From NCBI GenBank assembly GCA_964549375.1, contig CAZJWF010000004.1:1-64000 (forward strand): 64,000 nucleotides of DNA. Reading direction: 5' to 3'. The stretch's first letter is position 1. Each line of letters opens with the position of its first letter. The position numbers and the translations under genes are program-made. Below are positions 16,341-25,624 of this stretch, in pieces. Source of the stretch: JAHDDY01 sp964549375 (GTDB taxonomy: Bacteria; Pseudomonadota; Alphaproteobacteria; Rhodobacterales; Rhodobacteraceae). The notes below the pieces were generated by a model. That model did not search any database and was not told the DNA's origin. It saw only the letters and a list, made by a program, of their open reading frames with translations.

Positions 16341-17678
16341 TTAATAGGCGCCCCGCCGCGTGATCATCGCGATGGGAGTGAGGGCGATGATCAGAATGTC
16401 TAACATGGTTGACCGGGCGTTAAGATAGGCGACATCAAGCTCAACTTGTTTTTCAAAACCGAGGTCAGCACGGCCTGCGATCTGCCACAGGCAGGTGATA
16501 CCCGGCGCTCCTTCAAGACGCGCTTTGGCGTCCGATTGGTATTGTTCGATCTCGCGGGGGAGGGCGGGTCGTGGGCCGACGAGTGACATTTCGCCTTTCA
16601 GAACGTTGATCAATTGCGGCAATTCATCGAGGGATGTACGACGCAGCCATTTGCCAACCCGCGTGATCCGGGGATCATCGGCCATTTTAAACGCGACTCC
16701 CTGTCGCTCACTGCGCGCTCTGATTTCGGAGAGGCGCTGTTCGGCATTGGCGTGCATGGTGCGGAATTTGACCATTCTAAAGGGACGCCCCTGATTGCCC
16801 GCGCGGGTTTGGACGAAGAACGCACCGCCTTTGCTTTCCCATCGGATCGCACCAGAAATCACGGCGAAAACCGGTGCCAATGCAACCAAGGCGGACGCGG
16901 AGAGGATGACATCGCTCAGACGCTTTGTTATCCGATAGAATGGGATGTGCGTTACCGCGTCACCAGCGGCCCTCGCAACGAAGGCCGGATTTCCGAGCAA
17001 GTATCGCCGCGCCATGCGGCGGGGTTCGCACGCCAGACGCCACACCCATTCCATACCCACGGATCTGATAAGCTTCGGTGCACGGGGGATGCGTCCGGCG
17101 ACGAAATCAAGCAAGCCGCCAACGCCCATGACCAGCGTTGGCAACAATGTCGTGGAGTGGCGTGTTATAAACTTCTCTTGCAGTGGTGCGCCCAAGGCGA
17201 CGAGCAGAATATCTGCGCCGGTATTGTTGATGCTCTCGACTATTTTTGCTTCGTCATTTGGCTCGAAATATCCGTGAGCACTTCCCGCAATTCGTAAGCC
17301 GGGGAACGAGACGACTGCATTTGTTGCTGCTTGTTCCGCGATGCTCGGCTTGCCGCCCAACAAAAAGACAGACTTACCAAGGCGGCGGGCCTCGGCGCAC
17401 AATATCGGAAAAAGGTCGGTGCCGTTCAGATTGCCGGCGAAGCGCCTTCCGCGCATGGCGGCGGCGAGGGCGAGACCAGAGCCATCAGGTAACAACGCGT
17501 CCATCTGCTCTAGCGCGCGGCGGTACTCTTTGTCAGACGCAGCCTTGTTGACGCAATCAGCGTTGATAAAGGCAAGGCGGCGCGTCGTGCCGTCCAACAA
17601 GTTGCGGCAAACGCTTTGCCGCTTTGCATTGACGAGAGGAAAGTCGAACAGACGGATCGTTGGGAAGGTGAAAGGCAT
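16341..17678 (-). CDS. WecG/TagA-type glycosyltransferase fused to undecaprenyl-phosphate sugar transferase
   Basis: 445 residues. Residues 1-235 are a WecG/TagA/CpsF glycosyltransferase (FINADCVNKA, LLPDGSGLALAA, VFLLGGKPSIAEQA, VALGAPLQEKFI, GVGGLLDFVAGRIPRAP). Residues about 240-445 are a bacterial sugar transferase of the WbaP/PssY kind with a membrane segment, MVKFRTMH, DPRITRVGKWLRRTSLDELP, SLVGPRPALP and PGITCLWQIAGR. One chain would therefore load the first sugar on the lipid carrier and add the next. It is a single-gene minus-strand unit driven by its own sigma54 promoter and divergent from the flippase operon. Sugar identities cannot be read from sequence. Confidence 0.9.
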   Translation of the reverse strand: MPFTFPTIRLFDFPLVNAKRQSVCRNLLDGTTRRLAFINADCVNKAASDKEYRRALEQMDALLPDGSGLALAAAMRGRRFAGNLNGTDLFPILCAEARRLGKSVFLLGGKPSIAEQAATNAVVSFPGLRIAGSAHGYFEPNDEAKIVESINNTGADILLVALGAPLQEKFITRHSTTLLPTLVMGVGGLLDFVAGRIPRAPKLIRSVGMEWVWRLACEPRRMARRYLLGNPAFVARAAGDAVTHIPFYRITKRLSDVILSASALVALAPVFAVISGAIRWESKGGAFFVQTRAGNQGRPFRMVKFRTMHANAEQRLSEIRARSERQGVAFKMADDPRITRVGKWLRRTSLDELPQLINVLKGEMSLVGPRPALPREIEQYQSDAKARLEGAPGITCLWQIAGRADLGFEKQVELDVAYLNARSTMLDILIIALTPIAMITRRGAY

Positions 17679-17715
17679 AGGTCGGCTCCGTGAAAGGGGT
17701 TTGCCGATACCCTTG

Positions 17716-17730
17716 GCGAGATACGCGCCA
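17716..17730 (-). promoter_or_regulatory. Sigma54 -24/-12 promoter of the sugar-transferase fusion gene
   Basis: Minus-strand TGGCGCGTATCTCGC has GG and GC 10 bp apart and matches TGGCNCG of the RpoN -24 box. Predicted start is near 17704, 26 nt before the ATG at 17678. Confidence 0.6.
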
Positions 17731-17816
17731 GAAATCGAAGCTGGCGTTACTGGATTGAAATATCGAGTAGTTTTCCGGGGAAAATATCGTTCAATGTCCG
17801 GTTATCCCGAAGGCGT

Positions 17817-17887
17817 TTGCAAAGTGCAATCGCCGCTCGCGGGTTGCCTTCGCAAAACGCAATGAATTCGCCTTTCGCAATTCGCGG
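17817..17887. promoter_or_regulatory. TTGC-N5-GCAA repeat cluster 3 between divergent polysaccharide operons
   Basis: TTGC-AAAGT-GCAA (17817-17829, perfect arms), TCGC-AAAAC-GCAA (17850-17862) and TCGC-AATTC-GCGG (17875-17887). They lie in the 345-bp gap between divergent operons, about 100-160 bp from both predicted sigma54 promoters, a normal distance for an enhancer-binding activator. The gap contains no gene. Confidence 0.5.
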
Positions 17888-17972
17888 GTTGCGATAGTTG
17901 TCCAGTGTCCTTCAAAAAAATAAATTATACATTTCAATTATGTAACCGATTTTTTAGGCGTACACGTAGCTC

Positions 17973-17987
17973 TGGCGCACCTTTTGA
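17973..17987 (+). promoter_or_regulatory. Possible sigma54 promoter of the flippase operon
   Basis: TGGCGCACCTTTTGA has a good -24 box, but the -12 dinucleotide is GA instead of GC, at the correct 10-bp spacing. It lies 37 bp before the GTG start of the flippase gene. Weaker than the other three sites. Confidence 0.4.
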
Positions 17988-18023
17988 GACTGTCAGGTCG
18001 AACCTCATCGGAGACCTGCTACC

Positions 18024-19250
18024 GTGCCTGCGCCGCTTACCAGATCAGAACCGTCCCTTCTCGCAATGCTCTCGGTGTGGGTTGCTTCTGAAGCTGCGGC
18101 AAAGGTTGCGCGGCTTGGCGCGATTATCATTGCTGCGCGGGTTCTGACTCCGGGGGAGTTGGGGCTGGTCGCAACGGTGCTGGCGATTGGCGAAATTCTG
18201 AAAGCTCTTGCTGAAAATGGTGTTGGGCAAAAGATCATTGCCGCCAACGCCAAAAACCTTGCAGCCACTTGCAATACCGCGATCCGACTGTTTCGCGTTT
18301 GGTGCGGTGCGCTCTTTACACTTGGTTGCGCCATTGCCGCCGTGTTGCATTTTGTCAGCGACCAATCGGAAGCGGCCCTGTTGTTGGTGGTCTTTGCCGG
18401 TCAGTTTATTTTCATGCCACTGGGCCTCGTGTCTTGTTTTCTGGCCATGCGGAACGGTAAAAGCCGTTCGGTCGCGGCCATTGCTGGTGGACAGGTGATC
18501 TTGTCGGCTTGCCTATCTGTGGCCCTGCTGATGATCTGGGCAACTCCGGCAGCGCTGATCTTGCCTCGGCTATTGACCGCACCTGCTTGGGCTTATGCCA
18601 TGCGCCGTCTGATGCCGTGGACGCGCGACGCAGAGGCTGGTTACGCCCCGCTATCCGGCTTTGCCCGCTTTAGCAGTGCGGTCCTTGGGGTAGAGTTGAC
18701 CAAGGCGTTGAGGCTGCAAGCAGATAAGTTAATCATCGGCGCAGTCCTCGGGATGGAGGCGCTGGGCATCTGGTTCTTCGCGGTGAATGCCGGTCTTGGT
18801 CTGGCAACGTCTTTGGCGAATGCTTTAGGGGTCGCGTTGTTCCCTCGGCTGTGTGCGGAAAAGGGCGCAGCGCGACGCGAAAATCTTTTCCAGGCATTGA
18901 AGACGTCGATGTTCGTTCTGTCGCCAATCGTGTTGGCTCAATCTCTTCTGGCACCGATCTACGTGCCGCTCGTGTTTGGTGCGGAGTGGGGCGCGATGAC
19001 CGATCTCGTCTCGGTTCTTTGCCTCGCCGCAATCCCAGCCATCGTTTGGAGCGCGGCGGCACAATGGTTGCGCGCCGAAGATCGAGCGGGTCATGAATTT
19101 CGCATCAGCCTTTCTGTAACGGCCATTCTCGCACTGTCGCTGGGTGTATCGGCACCATTCGGACTTACCGCCGCTGCTCTCGCGTATCTGATCGCGGCGA
19201 CTTTCACGCAGCTTGGTGCTGCCTGCGTCATTCTCAAAACCCCTCGTTGA
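18024..19250 (+). CDS. Oligosaccharide flippase (Wzx-like)
   Basis: 408 residues with about twelve hydrophobic helices, of the polysaccharide transporter/MOP type. The first half contains ARVLTPGELGLVATVLAIGE, the standard Wzx pattern, and the middle contains the typical RLQADKLIIGAVLGMEALG. It would flip lipid-linked repeat units to the periplasm for the Wzy-like polymerase. The start is a GTG at 18024 with GGAG 9 nt upstream. First gene of a four-gene plus-strand operon with three glycosyltransferases. Confidence 0.88.
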   Translation: MPAPLTRSEPSLLAMLSVWVASEAAAKVARLGAIIIAARVLTPGELGLVATVLAIGEILKALAENGVGQKIIAANAKNLAATCNTAIRLFRVWCGALFTLGCAIAAVLHFVSDQSEAALLLVVFAGQFIFMPLGLVSCFLAMRNGKSRSVAAIAGGQVILSACLSVALLMIWATPAALILPRLLTAPAWAYAMRRLMPWTRDAEAGYAPLSGFARFSSAVLGVELTKALRLQADKLIIGAVLGMEALGIWFFAVNAGLGLATSLANALGVALFPRLCAEKGAARRENLFQALKTSMFVLSPIVLAQSLLAPIYVPLVFGAEWGAMTDLVSVLCLAAIPAIVWSAAAQWLRAEDRAGHEFRISLSVTAILALSLGVSAPFGLTAAALAYLIAATFTQLGAACVILKTPR

Positions 19251-19261
19251 AGGAAACTGCC

Positions 19262-20197
19262 ATGACCGCCGTAACTGTCATCATGCCTTGCCGAAATGCC
19301 GCCAAAACCCTGGCTCGCACTCTGCGTAGCCTAATTTCCCAAACCTGCAAGGACTGGGAGTTGATCGCCATTGATGACGGATCGAGCGACGAGACGTCTG
19401 ATCTGTTGGCCGCGATGGCGCGGATTGATGCACGCATTCGAGTGATCGGTGGGCCAGAGCGGGGCGTGGCTGCGGCGCGAAATGCCGGACTGAAGATTGC
19501 CCAAAGCGAATTCGTTGCGTTCCTTGATGCCGATGACCTTTGGGCTCCGGAGCGCCTTGCCATGATGTTGTGGAAACTAAAGGACAGTCCGGAAGTTGGA
19601 ATTGCCTATTCGCGTTTTGCGTTCTTCAATCGCGAACCGGGCGACAACGAAACCGCCTCGACGGTTCCGCCTGCGCCGCTCTCTGTTCTGGATCTTCTGG
19701 GCGAAAATCGTGTCGGTACGATGTCGAATGTCATTCTCCGGCGTGACGTCTTGGAAAAGGTCAGCGTATTCCGCGAGGATATGACACACGGCGAAGATCG
19801 CGAATGGTTGGTTCGCGCAGCAGCACAAGGCACGGTGATTGCTGGCCTCGACTCGCTGCTGCTGCATTACCGAACATCGCCGTCGGGATTATCTTCCGAT
19901 ACCGAGAAAATGTACGCAGGTTGGTTGCAGAGCGTCCGGACGGCTCGGCGGTTCGGAAAAGCTCCGAATGGAAATAACCTGCGTGCGGCGGAAGCCATCT
20001 ACCTTCGATATTTGTCTCGCCGCGCGTTGCGCTTGGGAATGCCGCCGAAAGTTGCCGCCGCTTACGCCCTTCGCGGCGCAGCAAAATCGCCAAGAGGTTT
20101 TTTTGCCGAACGTCGGCGCGGAATGCTGACGCTTTGCATGGCATTGGCGGGATTGCTGTCGCCAACAACCGTCAAGACCGCTCTTGCACACCGATAA
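19262..20197 (+). CDS. Family 2 glycosyltransferase
   Basis: 311 residues, GT-A fold. It starts TAVTVIMPCRNAAKTLARTL, with IAIDDGSSDETSDLL (nucleotide-binding Asp), AAARNAGLKIAQSEFVAFLD, the metal-binding DADD and the acceptor-side GEDREWLVRAA. A C-terminal helical tail of about 90 residues is shared with the next gene. The ATG at 19262 is preferred because AAGGA lies 7 nt upstream; the longer in-frame reading starts with TTG inside the flippase stop. Adds a sugar to the lipid-linked repeat unit in the cytoplasm; donor unknown. Confidence 0.88.
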   Translation: MTAVTVIMPCRNAAKTLARTLRSLISQTCKDWELIAIDDGSSDETSDLLAAMARIDARIRVIGGPERGVAAARNAGLKIAQSEFVAFLDADDLWAPERLAMMLWKLKDSPEVGIAYSRFAFFNREPGDNETASTVPPAPLSVLDLLGENRVGTMSNVILRRDVLEKVSVFREDMTHGEDREWLVRAAAQGTVIAGLDSLLLHYRTSPSGLSSDTEKMYAGWLQSVRTARRFGKAPNGNNLRAAEAIYLRYLSRRALRLGMPPKVAAAYALRGAAKSPRGFFAERRRGMLTLCMALAGLLSPTTVKTALAHR

Positions 20198-20210
20198 GAA
20201 GGAAAATTTC

Positions 20211-21203
20211 ATGACACCTGCATCCATCGTCATTCCCGTTTTTAACGGTGAAACCACAATCCGCGAGGCACTGGAGTCTGCGCTCGCTCAGACTCATCCT
20301 GATTTCGAAGTCATCGTAGTTGATGACGGATCAACGGATCGATCTGCGGAGATTATTCGAGCCTACGACGATCCTCGGATCAAGCTCGTTCAGCAAGATA
20401 ACCAAGGACTGAACGCAGCGCGAAATACTGGAATTCGCGAAGCCTCGCATGACCTGATTGGTCTGCTTGATGCCGATGATATTTGGGCACCTGAAAAGCT
20501 GAAGAAACATGTCGTGCATCTTGATGCCGATCCGTCGCTAGGGCTTTCGTTTTCTGCGAGCTGGATGATTGATATGGACAGTCAGGCTTTGGGCCTGTCG
20601 CAATCGCCGAAGACTGTCGGCATCACAGCGCGTGACTTGATCTGTCATAACCCGGTGGGAAACGGCTCAACGCCTGTGATGCGCCGCACGGCATTGGAAG
20701 CTATCGCGCACCTCCACGCGGAGCGTGGCCATACGTGCTGGTTTGATGAAGGTTTACGCCAGAGCACGGACATTGAATGCTGGATGCGTCTGGCGTTGCT
20801 GAGCGACTGGAAGATCGAAGGGTTGAGCGAACGGCTGACTGGCTACCGCGTCAACCCAAATGGCCTTTCGGCGAATGTCGTCAAACAGTTTCAAACTTGG
20901 CTTCAGATGTTCGCAAAGATTGAAGGATATGCCCCAGCCTTTGCGCGGGAACATGGGGCCATCGCACGCGCCTGTCAGCTTCGATATCTCGCCCGCCGGG
21001 CAATCAGTATGCGTCAACCCGGTCTCGCATGGAATTTGGTGCGTGAGGCGATTGAGGCCACGCCGCGTATCTTACTGGATCAACCGGCCAAGACGGTCAC
21101 GACAATCGGTGCGGCGAGTGTGCTGCGTTGGCTTGGATCCCCCATCTACGTTCGCGTCGAAGGCTTTTTACTTGGTCTGCGGCGCGCCGTTTCGGCTCAA
21201 TAA
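20211..21203 (+). CDS. Family 2 glycosyltransferase, sister of the preceding gene
   Basis: 330 residues, GT-A fold, with SIVIPVFNGETTIREALESA, VVDDGSTDRSAEIIRAYDD, LNAARNTGIREASHDLIGLL, DADD and a DIECWMRLALL motif. The same order and a similar helical tail (LRYLARRAISMRQPGLAWNL) as the previous protein suggest an old tandem duplication. The start at 20211 has AAGGAAAA upstream and lies 13 nt after the previous stop; an in-frame ATG at 20184 overlaps that gene. Cytoplasmic; donor and acceptor sugars not known. Confidence 0.87.
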   Translation: MTPASIVIPVFNGETTIREALESALAQTHPDFEVIVVDDGSTDRSAEIIRAYDDPRIKLVQQDNQGLNAARNTGIREASHDLIGLLDADDIWAPEKLKKHVVHLDADPSLGLSFSASWMIDMDSQALGLSQSPKTVGITARDLICHNPVGNGSTPVMRRTALEAIAHLHAERGHTCWFDEGLRQSTDIECWMRLALLSDWKIEGLSERLTGYRVNPNGLSANVVKQFQTWLQMFAKIEGYAPAFAREHGAIARACQLRYLARRAISMRQPGLAWNLVREAIEATPRILLDQPAKTVTTIGAASVLRWLGSPIYVRVEGFLLGLRRAVSAQ

Positions 21204-21214
21204 GGATTAGAAAA

Positions 21215-22219
21215 ATGAATGCTATCCATCTCATTGACGACCGCCGTATGGGTGGAGTCACCCGTTTCTTGGAACAGCTCAATACCTTGCGTCCCGGAGA
21301 TAAAACTGAGTTCTGCAAGCGCGGATCAATGCGCGCCGTGTCTTATGGCGTTGACCTGATCGTGTCGCATCTCGCGATTTCGTGGCGTACGTTGCCGATG
21401 TTGATCGCTTTGCGGGCGTGTAATCCAAAAGCACGGTTGATCCATATTGAGCATAGCTATTGCGCGGGTTTCGAAAAGCACCGCGTTTCGAAACAAAGAC
21501 GCTTCCGGGCTTTGCTTCGCGCTGCGTATGGCCTGTTCGACGAGGTCATCTGCGTCTCGTCGGGGCAAGCGGCATGGATGGAGCAGGCTGGTTTGTTGCC
21601 GAGCGGCAAGAACACCACAGCGCCGCCACTGGTCGATATTGAACCGTTCTTGGCGCTGCCAGACCCTCAGTTTGACGAGGTGAAGAGGTTTGGTTTTGTC
21701 GGTAGACTTGATGAACAAAAGGGCCTCGATATCGTTGTTCGGGCGTGGTGTGCTTCGCCGCCGAAGGACGCGGTCCTCGAAATTTATGGTGATGGCCCGA
21801 TGCGTGAAGAGCTTGAGAAAATCGCTGAGCATTCGCCGTCGGTTCGGTTTCACGGTCGCACGGATCATCCCGCCGATGCGTATCAAAATATCGATGTTGC
21901 GCTTATGCCCTCGCGTTGGGAGCCTTATGGTCTGAGCTGTCTTGAAGCGCGGGCGGCGGGGCGTCCTGTTTTGATCGCAAACGTAGATGGATTGCCAGAA
22001 CAGATGCGCTCTGGTGGAGGGCTTGCAGTGGGGAACGACGAAGCGGGCTGGCAGACCGTATTGCATGACCGCCGCATCGCCGCATCGCTTCAACTCGCTG
22101 CTGGCGTTGGTCGGCGCTCTGCTCGGTTGGACAAATGCCGTGCGGTTTCGTTCTGGACCGCGTTGGGTGATGAGAAAGCGCGTGCGTCACAAGCTGCTTT
22201 TGTTGCTGTCGGTTCGTGA
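21215..22219 (+). CDS. Family 4 glycosyltransferase
   Basis: 334 residues, GT-B fold. The N-terminal half includes DDRRMGGVTRFLEQL, and the C-terminal half carries the donor-binding pattern FGFVGRLDEQKGLDIVVRAW, LEIYGDGPMREELEKI, VRFHGRTDHPADAY and the EX7E-like MPSRWEPYGLSCLEARAAGR. It starts at 21215 with AAGGATTAG upstream, 11 nt after the previous stop. Last gene of the flippase operon, ending convergently 12 nt from the transglutaminase gene. Confidence 0.87.
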   Translation: MNAIHLIDDRRMGGVTRFLEQLNTLRPGDKTEFCKRGSMRAVSYGVDLIVSHLAISWRTLPMLIALRACNPKARLIHIEHSYCAGFEKHRVSKQRRFRALLRAAYGLFDEVICVSSGQAAWMEQAGLLPSGKNTTAPPLVDIEPFLALPDPQFDEVKRFGFVGRLDEQKGLDIVVRAWCASPPKDAVLEIYGDGPMREELEKIAEHSPSVRFHGRTDHPADAYQNIDVALMPSRWEPYGLSCLEARAAGRPVLIANVDGLPEQMRSGGGLAVGNDEAGWQTVLHDRRIAASLQLAAGVGRRSARLDKCRAVSFWTALGDEKARASQAAFVAVGS

Positions 22220-22231
22220 ACCGTCTTGATC

Positions 22232-25200
22232 TCAGAACCGCCGCAGATCCAACGTGCGTGGAAATTCAACTGATGGCTCCGCGCGGCGCGGCGCTATCAG
22301 GCCCGGCGTATGTTCGTGAGAGAAGCGGGCGAGTCGGCGTCCTTCAGCTTCCAACTCATTGATTGGACGGTCCTCATGTGCGCGCCCACCGCGATGTGCT
22401 GCAAAATAGGTACACCCGCCAAGCGACCGCGATTGTTCCGCGTCCACGAGATCGAAGACGAGGGGTATATGCGGTTTGATGGTCGGGTGGAGGCATCGGG
22501 AGGGCAACCACGCGCGAAAGCGTACTGCCGAGATCACCGAACCGTCGTCCAACGCCATTAGTGGCAAGGTGATGCCGTTGCATGTTGGGACAAGTCCGTC
22601 GCGTAGTCCCGTGATCCGCACTTGCATCCGCTCCATAGACGAGTCGACGAGGCGCGTTGTTCCATCAATTGTTGCCTCTTCACCGAGGACTGGCCACGGT
22701 TCGATGGCGTGGCGTAATTCAATGGCCGCGCCTGCGGCTTCGGTTTGTCCGGCGAGCGGAAAGCGAAACGCCCGTTGTGCCGCGAACCAGTCGGGGTCAA
22801 ATGGGATTCCGAGGCCCTGAGAAAGATCCGCGAGAACGGTCTGGAAATCTTCTTCAACGAAATGGGGCAGCAAGAAACGATCGTGAAGCTCTGTCCCCCA
22901 TCGGATCAAAGGGGCATCATAAGGTTGTTCCCAAAACCACGCGATGAGTGCGCGCATCAGCAGCCCTTGCGCCGCCGCCATTCTTGGATGGGGCGGCATT
23001 TCGAAGCTGCGAAATTCGACCAGACCCAACCTTCCGGCTGGACCGTCCGGCGAATAGAGCTTGTCGATACAAATCTCGGCGCGATGGGTGTTGCCAGTGA
23101 CATCAATCAACAGATTTCGGAACAATCGATCCACCAGCCAAGGCGATGCGCCCGGAGGAGCGGGTAATTGATCGAGCGCAATTTCCAGCTCAAATAAGCT
23201 ATCGTGGCGGGCCTCGTCGATGCGCGGGGCTTGTGATGTCGGTCCAACGAACAGGCCGCTGAAAAGATAACTGAGCGAAGGGTGGTTCTGCCAATATCGG
23301 ATCACCGATGCCAAGAGGTCGGGGCGGCGCAGAAAAGGGCTGTCGTCAGGCCGCGCGCCGCCCATGACGATATGATTACCCCCGCCTGATCCCGTGGGTC
23401 GCCCGTCAATTTGAAAGCTTGACGCATCAAGGCCAACCGCGCGGGCCTCTTCATAGATAACCTCAGTAATGGCGACTTGTTCGTCCCAGTTTCGGGCGGG
23501 GTGAATATTGACCTCGATGACACCGGGATCGGGAGTGACTTTGATGATATTGAGCCGTGCATCAGCCGGAGGAGGGTAGCCCTCAACGTGAACAGGTTGG
23601 TTTAGCTCGGCGGCGACATCTTCTACAGCATTCAGCAGAGAGAGATAGGCTTCGAGTTCCCATGTCGGGGGGAGGAAAACACAGATTACGCCATCCCGTG
23701 GTTCGATGGAGAGTGCGGTGCGAACGGCGCCTCCTGCGGCGTCGGATATGGTTTGCGCCGTGCCTTCGGCGCTCGTTCCCTTTGTTTCGTGTCCTTCCGA
23801 TGGGCTGCGCCTTTTTGATTTTTTGTCGGTTTGAAAGCGCGTCGACGCCGAGAAGCGCGATGGCAAAGGTGCCCGCCGCGTGAATGGATCGCGCTCAAAT
23901 TGGAGTGGCATCATACCCGGCGGCAGAATAGGAAGAGACTCTAGAGGAAGACGAAGCCCCGCTGTGCTGTCGCCGGGTACGAGGAAAAGACGTCCGCGTT
24001 GGGTTTTCCAAAGTTCCGTCTGAAAGCGCGGTGTCCGCGCGCCGCTTTGCGCTTGTTGGATGGGCAAGACGTAAGCGACTGGTTTGTCCAGACCTTGCTC
24101 GAAAACGCGGACAAGGCGATGACGCATTTCGGGATCAGCCAACTCGTTCAATTCAGGTGACGAATTTGGCGGTAAATTTTGCTCACGTAGGGCGAATTCT
24201 AGCGGATCCTCATAGGCGGCGGTAATGTGTTCTTGCGGGGCGTCTAGGCGTTCGCACAATTTGGCCATGAAAACTTCGGCCTCTTCGATTGACGCGTTCC
24301 CTTTGCCTTCATTTGCAACGAGAGAAGAGTCGCGCCACATGGAACCGCCGTCTTCGCGCCAATGTAGCTCAAAGGCCCAGCGGGGCAGAGGTTCACCAGG
24401 ATACCATTTTCCTTGTCCATAATGCAGCGCGCCTGTGTCTGGCGCGAAACGGGTACGAAGGCGTCTGATTAGTTGATCGGCGTGCTGGCGCTTTGTCGGA
24501 CCAACTGCGGCGACGGTCCATTCCTCTGCGTCGCGGTCGGTTCCGGAAACAAAGGTAGGTTCGCCGCCGACGGTCAAACGGACGTCGCCTTTTTGCAGTC
24601 GTTCCTCGACAGCGCGTCCTGTGGCCATCACGGCTTGCCATTGATGGTCACTCATTGGTTTGGTGTCACGCGGCGGATCGTTTAATCGGCGGACGTTCAT
24701 GTCAAAGTCAAACTCGACTTCGCAAGGGCTGGTCGCACCGGTGATGGGCGCGGCCGAACTCGGCGAGGGGGTGCAGGCCAGTGGAATATGGCCCTCTCCA
24801 GCAAAGAGGCCGGAAGTCGGATCCAACCCGACCCATCCCGCGCCGGGCAGATACACCTCGGCCCAGGCATGAAGGTCGGTGAAATCCTCGTCAGGGCCAC
24901 TTGGGCCGGTCAACGGCCTTTCGTCTGCAACAAGCTGAATTAAATACCCCGAAACGAAGCGCGCGGCATACCCCAGATGCCGGAGTGTTTGGACCAAGAG
25001 CCACGAGCTGTCACGGCACGAACCTGTGCCGCTACACAGTGTTTCATCGGGAGTTTGGACCCCCGGTTCCATCCGCACGACATAGCCGACTTCTTTTTGA
25101 ACGTATTGGTTGAGCGCGACCATGAAGTCTATTGTGGAGGAACCTTCTTGGGGCACCGCATCGAAAAATTGCTTGAAGCGGGGGCTGAGGTCGGCGTGTC

Positions 25201-25555
25201 CGAGATAGGGCTTAAGGTTGCCGAAGGTTTCTTCGTCATATCGAAAATCAGGTTCGCGCGCGTATTCTTCGAGGAAAAAATCAAAAGGATTAATCGCCTC
25301 CATCCGGGCGATGAGGTCGATCTCGACTTCAAAATGGTTCGTCCGCTCGGGAAATGTGACTCGGGCAAGGTAGTTCGAGAACGGATCTTGCTGCCAATTT
25401 ATGAAATGCTGAGCAGGGAGTATTTTTTGCGTGTATTGAACTATTTTCGTTCTTGTATGCGGTGCGGGTCGCAAGCGAATAGTATGTGGAGTGTGGTCGA
25501 CGAGCCGATCATAACGATAACGTGTTCGGTGGTTGAGCGCGACTTCAATGCTCAT
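22232..25555 (-). CDS. Transglutaminase-like / DUF2126 protein of the Anbu locus
   Basis: A 1107-residue two-part protein. The N-terminal 290 residues have the transglutaminase N-terminal beta domain (NHRTRYRYDRLVDHTPHTIR) and a cysteine-peptidase-like core with Cys in GTGSCRDSSWLLVQ, His in DLHAWAEVY and Asp in GWVGLDPTSG, so the triad is complete. The remaining 800 residues are DUF2126 (VRLTVGGEPTFVSG, QIDGRPTGSGGGNHIVMGG, VDVTGNTHRAEICIDKLYSP). It is divergent from the ATP-grasp/alpha-E/Anbu genes across 69 bp. In published genome-context work these families form one peptide-ligation and cleavage module whose product is unknown. Confidence 0.93.
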   Translation of the reverse strand: MSIEVALNHRTRYRYDRLVDHTPHTIRLRPAPHTRTKIVQYTQKILPAQHFINWQQDPFSNYLARVTFPERTNHFEVEIDLIARMEAINPFDFFLEEYAREPDFRYDEETFGNLKPYLGHADLSPRFKQFFDAVPQEGSSTIDFMVALNQYVQKEVGYVVRMEPGVQTPDETLCSGTGSCRDSSWLLVQTLRHLGYAARFVSGYLIQLVADERPLTGPSGPDEDFTDLHAWAEVYLPGAGWVGLDPTSGLFAGEGHIPLACTPSPSSAAPITGATSPCEVEFDFDMNVRRLNDPPRDTKPMSDHQWQAVMATGRAVEERLQKGDVRLTVGGEPTFVSGTDRDAEEWTVAAVGPTKRQHADQLIRRLRTRFAPDTGALHYGQGKWYPGEPLPRWAFELHWREDGGSMWRDSSLVANEGKGNASIEEAEVFMAKLCERLDAPQEHITAAYEDPLEFALREQNLPPNSSPELNELADPEMRHRLVRVFEQGLDKPVAYVLPIQQAQSGARTPRFQTELWKTQRGRLFLVPGDSTAGLRLPLESLPILPPGMMPLQFERDPFTRRAPLPSRFSASTRFQTDKKSKRRSPSEGHETKGTSAEGTAQTISDAAGGAVRTALSIEPRDGVICVFLPPTWELEAYLSLLNAVEDVAAELNQPVHVEGYPPPADARLNIIKVTPDPGVIEVNIHPARNWDEQVAITEVIYEEARAVGLDASSFQIDGRPTGSGGGNHIVMGGARPDDSPFLRRPDLLASVIRYWQNHPSLSYLFSGLFVGPTSQAPRIDEARHDSLFELEIALDQLPAPPGASPWLVDRLFRNLLIDVTGNTHRAEICIDKLYSPDGPAGRLGLVEFRSFEMPPHPRMAAAQGLLMRALIAWFWEQPYDAPLIRWGTELHDRFLLPHFVEEDFQTVLADLSQGLGIPFDPDWFAAQRAFRFPLAGQTEAAGAAIELRHAIEPWPVLGEEATIDGTTRLVDSSMERMQVRITGLRDGLVPTCNGITLPLMALDDGSVISAVRFRAWLPSRCLHPTIKPHIPLVFDLVDAEQSRSLGGCTYFAAHRGGRAHEDRPINELEAEGRRLARFSHEHTPGLIAPRRAEPSVEFPRTLDLRRF

Positions 25556-25624
25556 CTTTACATGGTCCTTCGCGCTGCTTCATAATGCCGCATGATTTAC
25601 GATCCTCACCGATAGCGTACAATT

